Part shown: one piece after another, positions 27,889 to 37,757 of the stretch | How the letters are laid out: every line of letters starts with the position of its first letter | Numbering within the stretch: position 1 is the stretch's first letter | Source of the DNA: Psychrosphaera sp. F3M07 | GTDB taxonomy: Bacteria > Pseudomonadota > Gammaproteobacteria > Enterobacterales > Alteromonadaceae | NCBI RefSeq assembly: GCF_018860345.1 | Contig: NZ_JAHKPJ010000011.1 | Location: 271,120 to 335,119, forward strand | Length of the DNA stretch: 64,000 nt | Direction: 5' to 3' | Notes under the pieces: generated by a model | The model's input: only the letters and a program-made list of their open reading frames with translations | Databases searched by the model: none | What the model was told of the DNA's origin: nothing | Position numbers and translations under genes: made by a program

Positions 27889-30800
27889 TTACTTTTTTAA
27901 CCGTCTACGGAATGCTGCAAAACCGCCAAGTAATGTAACCAAAGCATAACCAAAAGATAATCCTAAGAAACCTTTATCTTTCTTCTCTTTTTTCTCTTCA
28001 GTTTCTACCACAACTTCAGACTCAACATTACTAATAATAACCGATACCTCTGCTTCGTCAGTAGCAGTGCCATCTGACACAGTAACAATAAAGGTTAACG
28101 TCGTATTTTGGTCAACTTCTGGTGCTGTAAATGTTGGCATATCGCTAGCTTCATCACTCAAGCTCACTGAAGGACCCGCGGTTTGTGTCCACGAATACGT
28201 TAATGTATCACCATCAATATCACTTGATGAACTGGCATCCAATGTCACTACTTCTGACTCTTTTGCATTTGCAGCATCAACAGAAGCAACTGGCGCTGTG
28301 TTAACTTGCACAAATACGGCAGGGTCAACTATTACCCCGTTCACAGTACCATCCGCATCATTAACACCACCGTCTACTATCATCAGCTTAACGCAATCAT
28401 CGCCTGCGGTTAAGCCCGTAGAAAAATCAGTAGAGGTTAATGCAGAACATGAACCATCACTAGATTTGGCAGATAAAATACTGTTACCATTTTCTGTGCT
28501 AAATTTACTCCAAGAGCCGTTTTTAGCTAGTTTACGGTATTCAACATTAGCCGGTAATGCAGTACCTAATGGAAGAACGAGTGATACCGTTGCGCCAGGG
28601 TTAGCACCTGAAATGATGAAATCCACAACCGGAGTAACATAAGACTTCACATCAGCATCAGTTTGCACTGAACTATCTGCAGCCATTAATGTTTCAATAT
28701 CAATGCCTAAGTCGTTTGATAATCCCTGCTCAACGGTTTTAAGTGTATGACCTAATGACAGAGTTAACCCGTCATCGACTGTCGCAGTAGATGTACCAAA
28801 TGTTTGTTGATTGGAGGTTAATGACGCATCATCAAGATAGTCTGGTATACCATCGTTATCCGAATCACCAAAACCTTCGTCGATGTCAGACACTCCATCA
28901 CCATCAGAGTCAGTGTCCGTTAACGTAGGAAGTTGCTCTGCCATGAATACAGATGTTTCAATTTCAACATTAAACTTATCTACGGTATTGGTTTCACGAA
29001 GTTTTATTGTGAATATATTTTCACCTACTAGTAAGCTAGATATATCCAACGCGATGGTTGCGGACTCAGTGACAGCCCCATTGTGAATAATTTCATTTTC
29101 ACTGTTTGAGATAATGATGGCATGTTTACTTAACAGGTCGGCATCTTCAACTGTCACCATTAAGGCTACCGACTCGGCATTTTCATCTGCATGCAGAGAT
29201 GGTTTCCCGTCAACTAACACTGAAGCCGATACCGATGGCATTACATTTTCAACAACATTGACTGTAATAACCTCTGCATCAATATGTGCATTCACAGCTG
29301 AAATAAACTTAACCGTATATTCACCAGCAGTTAAAATTGGATCTAACACCAATTCACTCGTTACACCTGAGTTAATAATTAAATCGGTCGATTCAGCGAC
29401 GAGACCATTTCCTAACTCCACTTCTATTTCAACATTATAGTTAGCTGGAGCACCAGACAAGATTACCGGTATTGTCACTTCTTTACCGACTAATGCAGTT
29501 ATGCTAGATGCAAACGTAACCGATGGCACAACATCAACAAACACATCAATTGTATTCGTTGCTGTATTGCTATTCGTTAACGTAACCGTAACTTGGTGTT
29601 TACCTGAAACCAATTCAGCATCACCGTCAACTGTAATACTAATACCGGCCAATTCTTCAGTTGCTATAACCGACTCAAGTGACGATAAAATTGCAGTTAG
29701 TTCGCCAGTTGAATTAATCGATATAATATTTTCAGTTAATAAATCAGCGGCAATTTGTAAATCAATAAATGTATCTGTGTTGTCACCAATACCATCTAAA
29801 TCAAAGTCATCCCACTCAGTTTTGTCTGTTGGGAAACTATCAAGTGAATTAACGACTAAATCACCATCAATATCCGTATCTAAGTCATCTGTGACATAAT
29901 CACCATCTAAATCATTTAACGGTGAGTTATCTTCTGTATCAAGAATGCCATCTCCGTCATCGTCAGTATCAGTATTGTTACCAATATTATCGCCATCCGT
30001 ATCTAACCACTCTGCAACATCCGTTGGGAATGCATCGATTTCGTCTGGACGACCATCACCATCTGTATCGGTAATGCTAATCACTTCAGATGTTTTGCTG
30101 TTTAAATTCTGTTCATTATCGGTATAAGTCACAGTAACAAAAATATTTTGATTCACATCCGCATCTGTATAGGTATAACTTTCAGCAACCGCACCTTCAA
30201 TCGCGACATCGTTACGATACCATTGATAAGTTAAACTAGTGCCTAATGCGATACCATCTAAGTCAGTGACAAATGCCAAACCTGTGGTGGTTAAAATGTC
30301 TTCACCAGCAGAAACTAATTTAATCTCACCTTGTGGTAATTGATTTTGTTTTAATACATTAATATTCACTTTAACGCTTGAATATGTATTTGTATTATCA
30401 ACCACTGCAAATGAGAATGTATCCGGCCCGTAATAACCAGCCGTTGGTGTATAAGTGAATGTTTTGCCGCCATCGGCATCAACAATATCGAGTGTTCCAT
30501 GAGAAGCACTTAGTTGTTCAACCCAAGTTAACGTCGCACCGTCATCACTGTCATTCGCTGTGAATGTCCAACTAGCGCTTTTGTTTAAATCCAGTGAAAC
30601 ATCAAACTCATTACCAACGACACCATCATACGTCACTGTCGGTGTTGCACTATTGGCAATTGAATATAACTCTTGACCATTTTCTCCGGTATTTACAAAA
30701 TATAATTTATTGTTAATCACGGTTAAGCTTTTAACGGTTGAGCTGGCTGTACCTTCACTTAGCTCAAACGCTAACTTAGGGGTATAAGTTGTATCACTTT

Positions 30801-33342
30801 TATCCAAATACCAAATTTCTATCCCTGATAAACGAGTAACATCATTACCTTCTTCATCTTGTTCAGTCACTGTACCAGTAGCAGCAAAGTACAAACGTTC
30901 ACCAAAAATAGTAAAACTTTCAGGTGAAGCATTGCTCGACCCTTCCGCTAGATCGGTCACATTTATCAACTCACCATCTGATGAAATGGTAACAACCTCT
31001 TTACCTTTATCCGTTAACGTTCCTTCGCTGTCATACTTTTTATAATCCGCTTGTAAAAAAAGCTTTTCATCGAAAATAACAAAATTTGAAGGGTTTGAAT
31101 CTCCATACCTCATGTTAGTCCCGCTATTATTGTAATCATTAAGATCAATACGGCGCGGGTTAGATGTCAACCTATCTAATTCAGTATTATTTGAAGTCAT
31201 ATCTGTGATTGCTGCGGTTGTATCCAACATCCACAACTCTCTACCACTAGTTCCTGCTTCATTTGACTCATTTTGTGCATTGAAGAAAATTTTGTTTCCT
31301 AAACTAATAATTTGGTCAACTTTTTCATCATTCCCTTTGGTTTCAGTATCCGGGTAGATATCCACCACAACTTTAGGATTAACACCAGATTCAATTGCGC
31401 TCGTATCATCAAAAACAAAAAGACTCTGTGTATTGCTTGTTCCAACGGTCACATTAGAAGCAAAATACAACTTGCCATCAGAGTGCGTTACCGGCGTATA
31501 TACTTTATTTACTTTTGTTCCAGCAAGTTCACCAAACGCCAAGGTAGCTTGATTATTAGCACCTAAAACATAAACTTGTTCGCCTAACTCATTATCTATT
31601 TCTGCTTGGAAATATAATTTGCCATTATGAGTGAAAAGACTTTGAGGCGCGGCATTTTCTGAGTCGTCCCTAAGATCAATAACACTGATTTGATGATCTG
31701 AGCTAAGAACATGAATTTGTGTATCGGTAAAATCTGTACCTGTGTATTGGGCTGTGTTAGCCGTGAAATACAATTTATTGTCAAATACATGTAAGTTTGA
31801 AATACCGTTATTAGCATAAGATAGTGACGTAACCATTTCTGGTTTACCGTTATTTATACGCCAAACCTGACCATTATTGATGCCATCATTAGCAACAAAA
31901 TATGGCATATTGTTAAATAGAACTATTTCCCCAGGACTACTACCTGCCGTAACTTTATTGATATCAAAGGCAACTTCTGGTGCAAGCTCGCCTGATTTAA
32001 TAAATAACTCAGACCCTGTATTTTCAGTATCACCAATAAAGTATAAATCCGAACCTAATGCTGTAATTTCCTCAATTGACGAAGATGAATTTGAATCTAA
32101 TAAATCTATAACCGCAGTACCTGTAGCTGATGATAACTTGTATAAATGAGAAACGTCTGAACCAGACTCAGCATCAAAGGCTCGGGCATTAAAATAAAGA
32201 GCGCCATTAACCACATTTAATGATGTTGGATTGGTTTGGCAACCTAAAACTTGATCCACTAATCCCTCATCCGGCGTTGCTATTTTATATGTACACTGAC
32301 CTGGGATTTCGTGTGCCATAGATGGTTCATTGACCCCATCATAACGCCATAATTCAGTACCAGCATCACCAACCGATGCACTAAAAAATAAGTGGTCTTC
32401 AAATACGATGACATTTTGTATATTTGGGCTGCCCTCTTCTGACTCTAAATCTTTTACTAATAAAACACCTTCATTAGTTTGAAAGCTGTAGAGCTCAGTT
32501 CCTTTGCCGTCACCGCTATCCGCTGTGAAATACAATTTATTATTAAACGATATTAAGTTCGAAACTGAACTATCAGCGGTAGACGTTGCGGTTTTTACCG
32601 TGCTATTAATATCAATAACTTTTAAATCAGTTCCATCATAAATCAATAACTCTTTACCAAAGTCAAAACTTGCATCTGATACGTCATCACCTGTCACATC
32701 AAGATCAGGTTTATTTACATCTGCAACAAGGGCTAACTTCTCAACTCCCCCATCATTAAATACAGTTAACTCAACAGGTGATGAACTAGCGGTACTGCGA
32801 TAGTTTGCAATATTTGCAACTATTGTTGGTTCATTAACAAAGTCATATTCATATAATTCATACCCCGAAGAAACCGAGGCCGAGAAATAAAGTTTGCCGT
32901 TATAATAAGTAAACGTTTTAGCACTAGAGCTGCCACTGCCGGCACGAACATCCACTAATACCGGAGCAAGTTTACCATCAAAAACATAAAACTCTTTACC
33001 TGCAGCATTGCCTTCCGAGTCAGTTGTATTGGCACCAATTATCAATCGATTATTAATTACTTTTAGCTCTGTAGGAGTCGTTGCTTTAAACCCTTCAAAT
33101 ATTGCACTGAGCTTAACGGGCTGTCCGTCAACCACCGTATATAGCTCTTTGCCAGAACCATCATTTGCCACAAAGTACAGTTGATTTTTAAACACAGTCA
33201 ACATTTCTGGTGTTGAACTTTCGGTCGTTCTATTTAAGTCAACTTCGAGATTGTAAGTATCTGCAGCAGCATAACTACTAAACGCAGTAGTAAGACCCAA
33301 AGCGATCAACGAGCGCTTAAAGCCTTTTTGAATTTTTAACAT
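27889..33342 (-). CDS. Giant multidomain exported protein with calcium-binding repeats and C-terminal sorting signal
   Basis: This 1817-residue protein has a signal peptide (about 1-27). Residues of about 30-930 carry some twenty repeats of the type KELYTV.DG or LYFxA....G, a beta-propeller-like array. Cadherin/Ig-like segments follow, then a run of thrombospondin type 3-like DxDGDG repeats (about 1080-1180; DTDGDGRPDEIDAFPTD), more Ig-like domains, a choice-of-anchor-type region, and a PKD/REJ-like domain (DASSSSDIDGDTLTYSWTQT). The end has an acidic/basic linker, a hydrophobic stretch LGLSFGYALVTLLGGFA and RRRLKK. This tripartite end resembles GlyGly-CTERM-like sorting signals processed by rhombosortase. 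It is likely a surface adhesin or scaffold. No enzyme motif is seen. Confidence 0.85.
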   Translation of the reverse strand: MLKIQKGFKRSLIALGLTTAFSSYAAADTYNLEVDLNRTTESSTPEMLTVFKNQLYFVANDGSGKELYTVVDGQPVKLSAIFEGFKATTPTELKVINNRLIIGANTTDSEGNAAGKEFYVFDGKLAPVLVDVRAGSGSSSAKTFTYYNGKLYFSASVSSGYELYEYDFVNEPTIVANIANYRSTASSSPVELTVFNDGGVEKLALVADVNKPDLDVTGDDVSDASFDFGKELLIYDGTDLKVIDINSTVKTATSTADSSVSNLISFNNKLYFTADSGDGKGTELYSFQTNEGVLLVKDLESEEGSPNIQNVIVFEDHLFFSASVGDAGTELWRYDGVNEPSMAHEIPGQCTYKIATPDEGLVDQVLGCQTNPTSLNVVNGALYFNARAFDAESGSDVSHLYKLSSATGTAVIDLLDSNSSSSIEEITALGSDLYFIGDTENTGSELFIKSGELAPEVAFDINKVTAGSSPGEIVLFNNMPYFVANDGINNGQVWRINNGKPEMVTSLSYANNGISNLHVFDNKLYFTANTAQYTGTDFTDTQIHVLSSDHQISVIDLRDDSENAAPQSLFTHNGKLYFQAEIDNELGEQVYVLGANNQATLAFGELAGTKVNKVYTPVTHSDGKLYFASNVTVGTSNTQSLFVFDDTSAIESGVNPKVVVDIYPDTETKGNDEKVDQIISLGNKIFFNAQNESNEAGTSGRELWMLDTTAAITDMTSNNTELDRLTSNPRRIDLNDYNNSGTNMRYGDSNPSNFVIFDEKLFLQADYKKYDSEGTLTDKGKEVVTISSDGELINVTDLAEGSSNASPESFTIFGERLYFAATGTVTEQDEEGNDVTRLSGIEIWYLDKSDTTYTPKLAFELSEGTASSTVKSLTVINNKLYFVNTGENGQELYSIANSATPTVTYDGVVGNEFDVSLDLNKSASWTFTANDSDDGATLTWVEQLSASHGTLDIVDADGGKTFTYTPTAGYYGPDTFSFAVVDNTNTYSSVKVNINVLKQNQLPQGEIKLVSAGEDILTTTGLAFVTDLDGIALGTSLTYQWYRNDVAIEGAVAESYTYTDADVNQNIFVTVTYTDNEQNLNSKTSEVISITDTDGDGRPDEIDAFPTDVAEWLDTDGDNIGNNTDTDDDGDGILDTEDNSPLNDLDGDYVTDDLDTDIDGDLVVNSLDSFPTDKTEWDDFDLDGIGDNTDTFIDLQIAADLLTENIISINSTGELTAILSSLESVIATEELAGISITVDGDAELVSGKHQVTVTLTNSNTATNTIDVFVDVVPSVTFASSITALVGKEVTIPVILSGAPANYNVEIEVELGNGLVAESTDLIINSGVTSELVLDPILTAGEYTVKFISAVNAHIDAEVITVNVVENVMPSVSASVLVDGKPSLHADENAESVALMVTVEDADLLSKHAIIISNSENEIIHNGAVTESATIALDISSLLVGENIFTIKLRETNTVDKFNVEIETSVFMAEQLPTLTDTDSDGDGVSDIDEGFGDSDNDGIPDYLDDASLTSNQQTFGTSTATVDDGLTLSLGHTLKTVEQGLSNDLGIDIETLMAADSSVQTDADVKSYVTPVVDFIISGANPGATVSLVLPLGTALPANVEYRKLAKNGSWSKFSTENGNSILSAKSSDGSCSALTSTDFSTGLTAGDDCVKLMIVDGGVNDADGTVNGVIVDPAVFVQVNTAPVASVDAANAKESEVVTLDASSSSDIDGDTLTYSWTQTAGPSVSLSDEASDMPTFTAPEVDQNTTLTFIVTVSDGTATDEAEVSVIISNVESEVVVETEEKKEKKDKGFLGLSFGYALVTLLGGFAAFRRRLKK

Positions 33343-33469
33343 AACTATTTCCTATTCACTTGTTGTTATAACCCAACATCTTGTGCGTTGGTTTGAATGG
33401 GCAAACACGTTTTTTTTATTAATATATATGATTTGTAATGGACAAAAATTACGCTCACCCTAGCTATGT

Positions 33470-33497
33470 TTTATAGCAAGCTAACGAAGGTGTCCAA
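33470..33497 (-). promoter_or_regulatory. Sigma-70-type promoter of the giant surface protein gene
   Basis: On the minus strand TTGGAC (-35) and TATAAA (-10) are 16 bp apart. The conserved GTACAAATCGCTAC site lies about 10 bp upstream of the -35, the usual position for an activator. Confidence 0.6.
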
Positions 33498-33506
33498 GTA
33501 TGCTTT

Positions 33507-33521
33507 GTAGCGATTTGTACA
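33507..33521 (-). promoter_or_regulatory. Conserved site A (GTACAAAnnGCTAC)
   Basis: The sequence GTACAAATCGCTAC on the minus strand is identical to site C at 46418-46432 and closely similar to sites B and D. It lies 165 bp upstream of the giant surface protein start and just upstream of its promoter. Confidence 0.6.
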
Positions 33522-33581
33522 TTGGAAATAACCAATTATTTCATAGTGTTAGGCAAGGTTTTTTATAATTCAGGCATGATC

Positions 33582-33614
33582 AAAACAGGAGTAACCAACA
33601 AAGGTCACTCCTGT
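33582..33614 (-). terminator. Terminator after the TIGR03032 gene
   Basis: AAACAGGAGT and ACTCCTGTTT, extended by ACC/GGT with one mismatch, form a 13-14-bp stem with a 6-nt loop. The minus-strand T-run after it is short (TTTTGAT). Confidence 0.7.
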
Positions 33615-33654
33615 TTCTGGTGTTATTTTAAGTTTTGTTTTACCTCAATTCACC

Positions 33655-34920
33655 TTAAGCGGTTGCGTTCTCAAATGTTAACATCGTCAGGTTTTCTTTA
33701 TTTTGTTGTCCTATAGCCATTGGGCAACGGACATTAGGTAACATAGTTAAATCAAACAGCTCACTGATTGGGCCATCCAATCTAATCCACTCTTCAACCA
33801 CTTCTGTCTCTAAATTAATTATTTGCACACCACACCATGCGGCAGAGTCTTTATCTGATAAATTTTTATCAAGGTCTAAACCTTCAAAACGTTCATAACG
33901 AGGTTTTGATAAACCAACCACTGCATACTTGCCATGAATGGCTAAACCACGTGCAAAACCAGGACAAAATATCTTAGGGACAAACGACTTAGTCTTAAAG
34001 TCAACATAACCTAAGTACCCCGTACCCGAATTTAATACCCACAATTTACCGTCAGCCCAACGAGGTGAGTGCGGCATTGAAAGTCCTTCACAGACAATTT
34101 CGTTTGTCTCAACATCAATAATAATTCCACCGTCATGACGGCGTTCACGCCAACCATCTATGGTATCCGCTTTACAAACTGCAGTGACGTATTTAGCTTT
34201 GCCATCTACCATGGCTAAGCCATTCAAATGACAACGGTCTTCTGGTACTAATTTACTGATAAATTCTGGTTTCCAAATAGCTTTAAAACTATGTGTCACC
34301 GACGGTACAGCTAAACAGTTATACTTAGTATTAACAAAAATAATAGTGCCATCTTTTTGAATACCTAACTCATGAATATCTACTTCACCCGTAAATTGTG
34401 CATTTCGTGGCACATAACATTTATCAAACATCTTATTGGCAACTTGACCTTGTTGCAGCACATTTTCAAAACGCCATACTTGGTATAGACCGCCCATGTA
34501 AATACGTTGTTCATTACCAACAATCCCCATAGCTCTTTGAAAAACACGTTCATGAAAAGATACTCGCCCTTCAGGATCGGCACCTATAAAGTACACTCGA
34601 CCAGACTGATAAGACGTGAATGCCAACGCCGTTTTATTGTTTACTATCCAATTTGCTAGACCTTTAGAGCAGGATTTTTTGACTTGTTCTACCGGTTTAG
34701 TTTCAGGGGTTTCAGTAGACTCAGCGGGTAAGTCGATTTGTTCATCTGCTGGCGTTGTATTTTCATTTACTTTTGCTGCAGTCGCTTTTACCGTTTTTTT
34801 TGCGGCTTTTGGTTTAGCTGCTTTTTTAGGTGCGGCACTTTTTGTCGTTGTGCGTTTCGTTTTAGTTGGTGCTTGTTCTTGCTCCACGTTCAAACTTTCA
34901 GATTTGTTATTGTCAGCCAT
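33655..34920 (-). CDS. TIGR03032 family protein with a histone-H1-like N-terminal tail
   Basis: The product has 421 residues. The first 85 are low-complexity and rich in Lys, Ala, Thr and Pro (TTKSAAPKKAAKPKAAKKT), like histone H1-type tails, followed by an acidic Glu/Thr/Pro stretch. Residues of about 90-415 belong to family TIGR03032: SYQSGRVYFIGADPEGRVSF, FQRAMGIVGN, GGLYQVWRFEN, HSPRWADGKLWVLNSGTGYLG, PGFARGLAIHGKYAVVGLS. The family is probably a beta-propeller; its function is not established. There is no signal peptide, so the protein should be cytoplasmic, unusual among its exported neighbours. AGAGG precedes the ATG, and conserved site B lies 135 bp upstream. Confidence 0.85.
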   Translation of the reverse strand: MADNNKSESLNVEQEQAPTKTKRTTTKSAAPKKAAKPKAAKKTVKATAAKVNENTTPADEQIDLPAESTETPETKPVEQVKKSCSKGLANWIVNNKTALAFTSYQSGRVYFIGADPEGRVSFHERVFQRAMGIVGNEQRIYMGGLYQVWRFENVLQQGQVANKMFDKCYVPRNAQFTGEVDIHELGIQKDGTIIFVNTKYNCLAVPSVTHSFKAIWKPEFISKLVPEDRCHLNGLAMVDGKAKYVTAVCKADTIDGWRERRHDGGIIIDVETNEIVCEGLSMPHSPRWADGKLWVLNSGTGYLGYVDFKTKSFVPKIFCPGFARGLAIHGKYAVVGLSKPRYERFEGLDLDKNLSDKDSAAWCGVQIINLETEVVEEWIRLDGPISELFDLTMLPNVRCPMAIGQQNKENLTMLTFENATA

Positions 34921-35054
34921 AAAAACCTCTGCACCGATAATAGTGCTTTGCTAGAAGAGTATCTTGACGTGATTAACATCGATAGACACGGGAATATTGT
35001 TCAATTCTAACGTTAAGCCAACGAGTTTTGATAGGTTCTACAGCCCCCTTTCGA

Positions 35055-35069
35055 GTAGCATTTTGTACA
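35055..35069 (-). promoter_or_regulatory. Conserved site B (GTACAAAnnGCTAC)
   Basis: The minus strand reads GTACAAAATGCTAC, matching the other sites outside the two variable positions. It lies upstream of the TIGR03032 gene and just before the terminator of the preceding operon. A possible promoter (TTGGCT, 17 bp, AATATT) lies between it and the gene. Confidence 0.55.
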
Positions 35070-35087
35070 GTTCAAATGTCTAACGCA

Positions 35088-35115
35088 TAAAAAAGCCAGT
35101 AAATACTGGCTTTTT
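35088..35115 (-). terminator. Terminator after the TonB-like gene
   Basis: AGCCAGTA and TACTGGCT form the core of the stem, flanked by A-run and T-run. It lies 23 bp after the stop codon at 35139. Confidence 0.88.
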
Positions 35116-35138
35116 GTCAGGTTGGGATATGTTTAAGC

Positions 35139-35660
35139 TTATTCTGAATCGTCCGTTACGTTACACGTATCATCTTCATCTGAGTCGGCTTCTGACTCAC
35201 ACTCTTTTTGTTCATAAAAGAATTCTGTTTTCCATTCAACCCCTTTAACCATGTTATCTATAGGCATAAAGGTCCAATTTTCTATGGCTGTAATGATAGG
35301 TTGAGCAAAAATTTGTACTTCTTCGCTTGATGCTGAATACAGTGTCACATTTTTAGTTTTACCGTCAGTCGTTACATCAAATTTTAATGTTAATGCACCT
35401 TCAACTTTATCTTTAAATGCACTGGTTAACGCCTCACCTTTATAAGTTGGACGTTCATAATACCAAAAAGATAAACCGTGTGATTTCATTTGGCTTTGAC
35501 GAGCTCGGCGGTAGTCGGCTTTTACTGCATTACGGCAAACTGAAAATTTTTCAAATTTGCTGCAATCAGGTGCTTGCCATTGTTCTACCTCTACCTCACT
35601 TGCGTTAGCAAATGAGATTGAGCCTAATACAGACATTACTAATATTAATTTCTTTAACAT
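35139..35660 (-). CDS. TonB-C-like periplasmic protein
   Basis: The product has 173 residues with a signal peptide (MLKKLILVMSVLGSISFANA) and no retained N-terminal membrane anchor. The region of about 65-150 resembles the C-terminal domain of TonB family proteins: RPTYKGEAL, GALTLKFDVTTDGKTKNVTL, IITAIENWTFMP. Four cysteines and a strongly acidic tail (SEADSDEDD) are present. It starts 2 bp after the stop of the S9 peptidase gene, whose last codons supply the ribosome site AGGAGA. Without the TonB transmembrane part it cannot transduce energy alone; it may bind the receptor or peptidoglycan. Confidence 0.78.
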   Translation of the reverse strand: MLKKLILVMSVLGSISFANASEVEVEQWQAPDCSKFEKFSVCRNAVKADYRRARQSQMKSHGLSFWYYERPTYKGEALTSAFKDKVEGALTLKFDVTTDGKTKNVTLYSASSEEVQIFAQPIITAIENWTFMPIDNMVKGVEWKTEFFYEQKECESEADSDEDDTCNVTDDSE

Positions 35661-35662
35661 AA

Positions 35663-37702
35663 TTATTCTCCTAATGTTCCTTCATAGAGATTAAATGGTA
35701 ATTCTGGATCACCCTCTGGAACACACTCTGCAGCAGTTGCTGGTGGATCCATAGGATTACCACTACCAATATTACGATCTAAAAAGTCAAACATACGACA
35801 CCAAATTTGTTTGCGACTTTCAGCCTTTCTAGCTCCATGCCCAGCTCTTGGAATGGTTAATGTTTCGAATCTATGTCCTTTTTCAATAAGCGCGTCGCGC
35901 ATAACTTCAAAGTTTTTGAAATGGGCACGATAATCACGCTCACCATGCATTAAAAATACGGCTGATTTGATTTTATCCGCATTAGGCGCAGGCGATTGAG
36001 CTTTACGTTTCTCATAGGTGTCACCAAGTGCCCAATTAAGATAATTAATACCTGATTCACGCAATGCAACGTCACCCGTTTCCATCATGACATTTAAGTC
36101 ATAAACACCAACATAACCAATCGTACATTTGTATAAATCTGGTTCACGAACCACGCCCATCAAGCTGGCATAACCACCGTAAGAAGCACCATACATACAA
36201 ATACGTTCTTTATCCGCGATGCCTTGTTGGATGGCCCAATGTGTTGCATCGGTTAAATCGTCTTGCATCTCAAGTCCCCAATGACCGTACCAGTCATATA
36301 AAAACTCTCTACCAAAACCACCAGAACCACGATAATTTACGGCTAATACTGCATAACCTTCGTTGGCCAGTAATTGATGCTCAGTTAAGTAGCGCCAGTA
36401 ATCTCGTATACCATGTGGACCACCATGAGTGAGTATGATTAAAGGTAAGTTTTTAGATTTTCCTTTAGGTAATGTCAGCAAAGCGTTTATTTCTAGACCA
36501 TCACGTGCATTGAAGCGCACGGCATGCATTGGTGCCATCTCTTGTGGTTTAATCCACTCTGCGCGATTTACTAAAAACTTTAATGAACCATCAAATTGGT
36601 TAAATATGTAATATTTTCCTGGATGAACGTCGCTCCGCACATGTACTAACCATTCATTGTTATCCGCTGTTTTAGAGCTTATTTGTATGATTGAATGTTT
36701 AAACGTCGCTTCCATTTTTTGCTGGATTTGAGCATAGTAATTATCTTTATCTAAATAGATGGTTTTTGGATAATCAGGATTAACCGTAACACCCCAGATA
36801 TTTCCATCCTCATCTTTTAAGGTCTGGCTATAGTCTACTTTTGGATGACGATAAACTAACTTCATTTCACCCGTTTCTACATTTAGTTTCATTAAACCCG
36901 TTGTTGGCGCATCAATGGTATCTCGGTAAAATAAAAACTTACCATCACTGCTATACGCTAGAGGGATACGTTCACCTTCAGACGCGTTAGAAATGGTTTC
37001 TTTCCAACTGCCATCTTTTTGTTTTTCTCTGATCACTGTATGGTCAAAACTATCAGGTAATTTACCCACCCAATGCGTAATTTCACCTTTCTCACCTTTT
37101 TTACCAGGCTTGATTATCGGTTTACCAGCGCGGATAGGTGAACGATATAGTTTTTTGGTAGCACCGGTGTAAATGTTAATTTTGTAGTAATAGTAAAAAG
37201 GGAACTTACTCATACTTGTGCCTGATGGCGCAACCATTAACATATAATGCTTAGAATCTAACTTTTGCATTATAGCTCCACCTTCGCGGCCACCATATTC
37301 TGACGTAACTCCTTCCCAAATCATGTCGTTATGTTTACCATCAATATCCATAGCAACGACACGACCAGTACCACCAAACCCCTCTTGTAGTTCAGAGTCA
37401 TAACCTAGATTTACTAGTACACGTTCATTATTAGCCCAATTCACAGACTGAATACCATAACGTCCAGCAAATTTCATGTCAGATACTAACTCGCCGTTTT
37501 TACGGTTAATAATAAAAATATGGAGTTCGCCATTATCTTCTGCTTTACCGGCTAAAAAATGTTTACCATCGGGCGATAAACGTAAGTTGCCATACTCTAG
37601 CCCTCTAAAAAAGTTATCAAATGGTACTTTCGCTTGTGCATTACTAATGTGTAATACATTTAACATTAATAACATTAACGTTAATATGAATTTAAATTTC
37701 AT
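35663..37702 (-). CDS. S9-family prolyl-oligopeptidase-type peptidase, exported
   Basis: This 679-residue protein has a signal peptide (about 1-24), a beta-propeller region (about 30-390), and an alpha/beta-hydrolase domain (395-655). The catalytic triad is visible: Ser507 in GASYGGYA, Asp590 in HGERDYR and His622 in RAGHGAR. The oxyanion region is THGGPHG. S9 enzymes release dipeptides or cut proline-containing or acyl-aminoacyl peptides. The gene lies between a TonB-dependent receptor and a TonB-like protein, so it probably processes oligopeptides in the periplasm for uptake. AGGAGAA precedes the ATG. Confidence 0.92.
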   Translation of the reverse strand: MKFKFILTLMLLMLNVLHISNAQAKVPFDNFFRGLEYGNLRLSPDGKHFLAGKAEDNGELHIFIINRKNGELVSDMKFAGRYGIQSVNWANNERVLVNLGYDSELQEGFGGTGRVVAMDIDGKHNDMIWEGVTSEYGGREGGAIMQKLDSKHYMLMVAPSGTSMSKFPFYYYYKINIYTGATKKLYRSPIRAGKPIIKPGKKGEKGEITHWVGKLPDSFDHTVIREKQKDGSWKETISNASEGERIPLAYSSDGKFLFYRDTIDAPTTGLMKLNVETGEMKLVYRHPKVDYSQTLKDEDGNIWGVTVNPDYPKTIYLDKDNYYAQIQQKMEATFKHSIIQISSKTADNNEWLVHVRSDVHPGKYYIFNQFDGSLKFLVNRAEWIKPQEMAPMHAVRFNARDGLEINALLTLPKGKSKNLPLIILTHGGPHGIRDYWRYLTEHQLLANEGYAVLAVNYRGSGGFGREFLYDWYGHWGLEMQDDLTDATHWAIQQGIADKERICMYGASYGGYASLMGVVREPDLYKCTIGYVGVYDLNVMMETGDVALRESGINYLNWALGDTYEKRKAQSPAPNADKIKSAVFLMHGERDYRAHFKNFEVMRDALIEKGHRFETLTIPRAGHGARKAESRKQIWCRMFDFLDRNIGSGNPMDPPATAAECVPEGDPELPFNLYEGTLGE

Positions 37703-37757
37703 AAATTTCTCCTAAGTCGGACTTTACAAGACGTTAAGCCCGACTATCTAAATCAAC

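Larger units (their letters stand above)
33343..33654. other. Intergenic region upstream of the giant surface protein gene
   Basis: This 312-bp stretch holds, from right to left, the terminator of the TIGR03032 gene, the GTACAAATCGCTAC site, and a good minus-strand promoter, with a leader of about 120 nt to the start codon. I see no gene in it. Confidence 0.7.

Noticed and set aside
27889..33342. RTX toxin
   Set aside because: The acidic repeats are DxDGDG thrombospondin type 3-like, not GGxGxDxxx nonapeptides, and the protein has an N-terminal signal peptide rather than type I secretion features.
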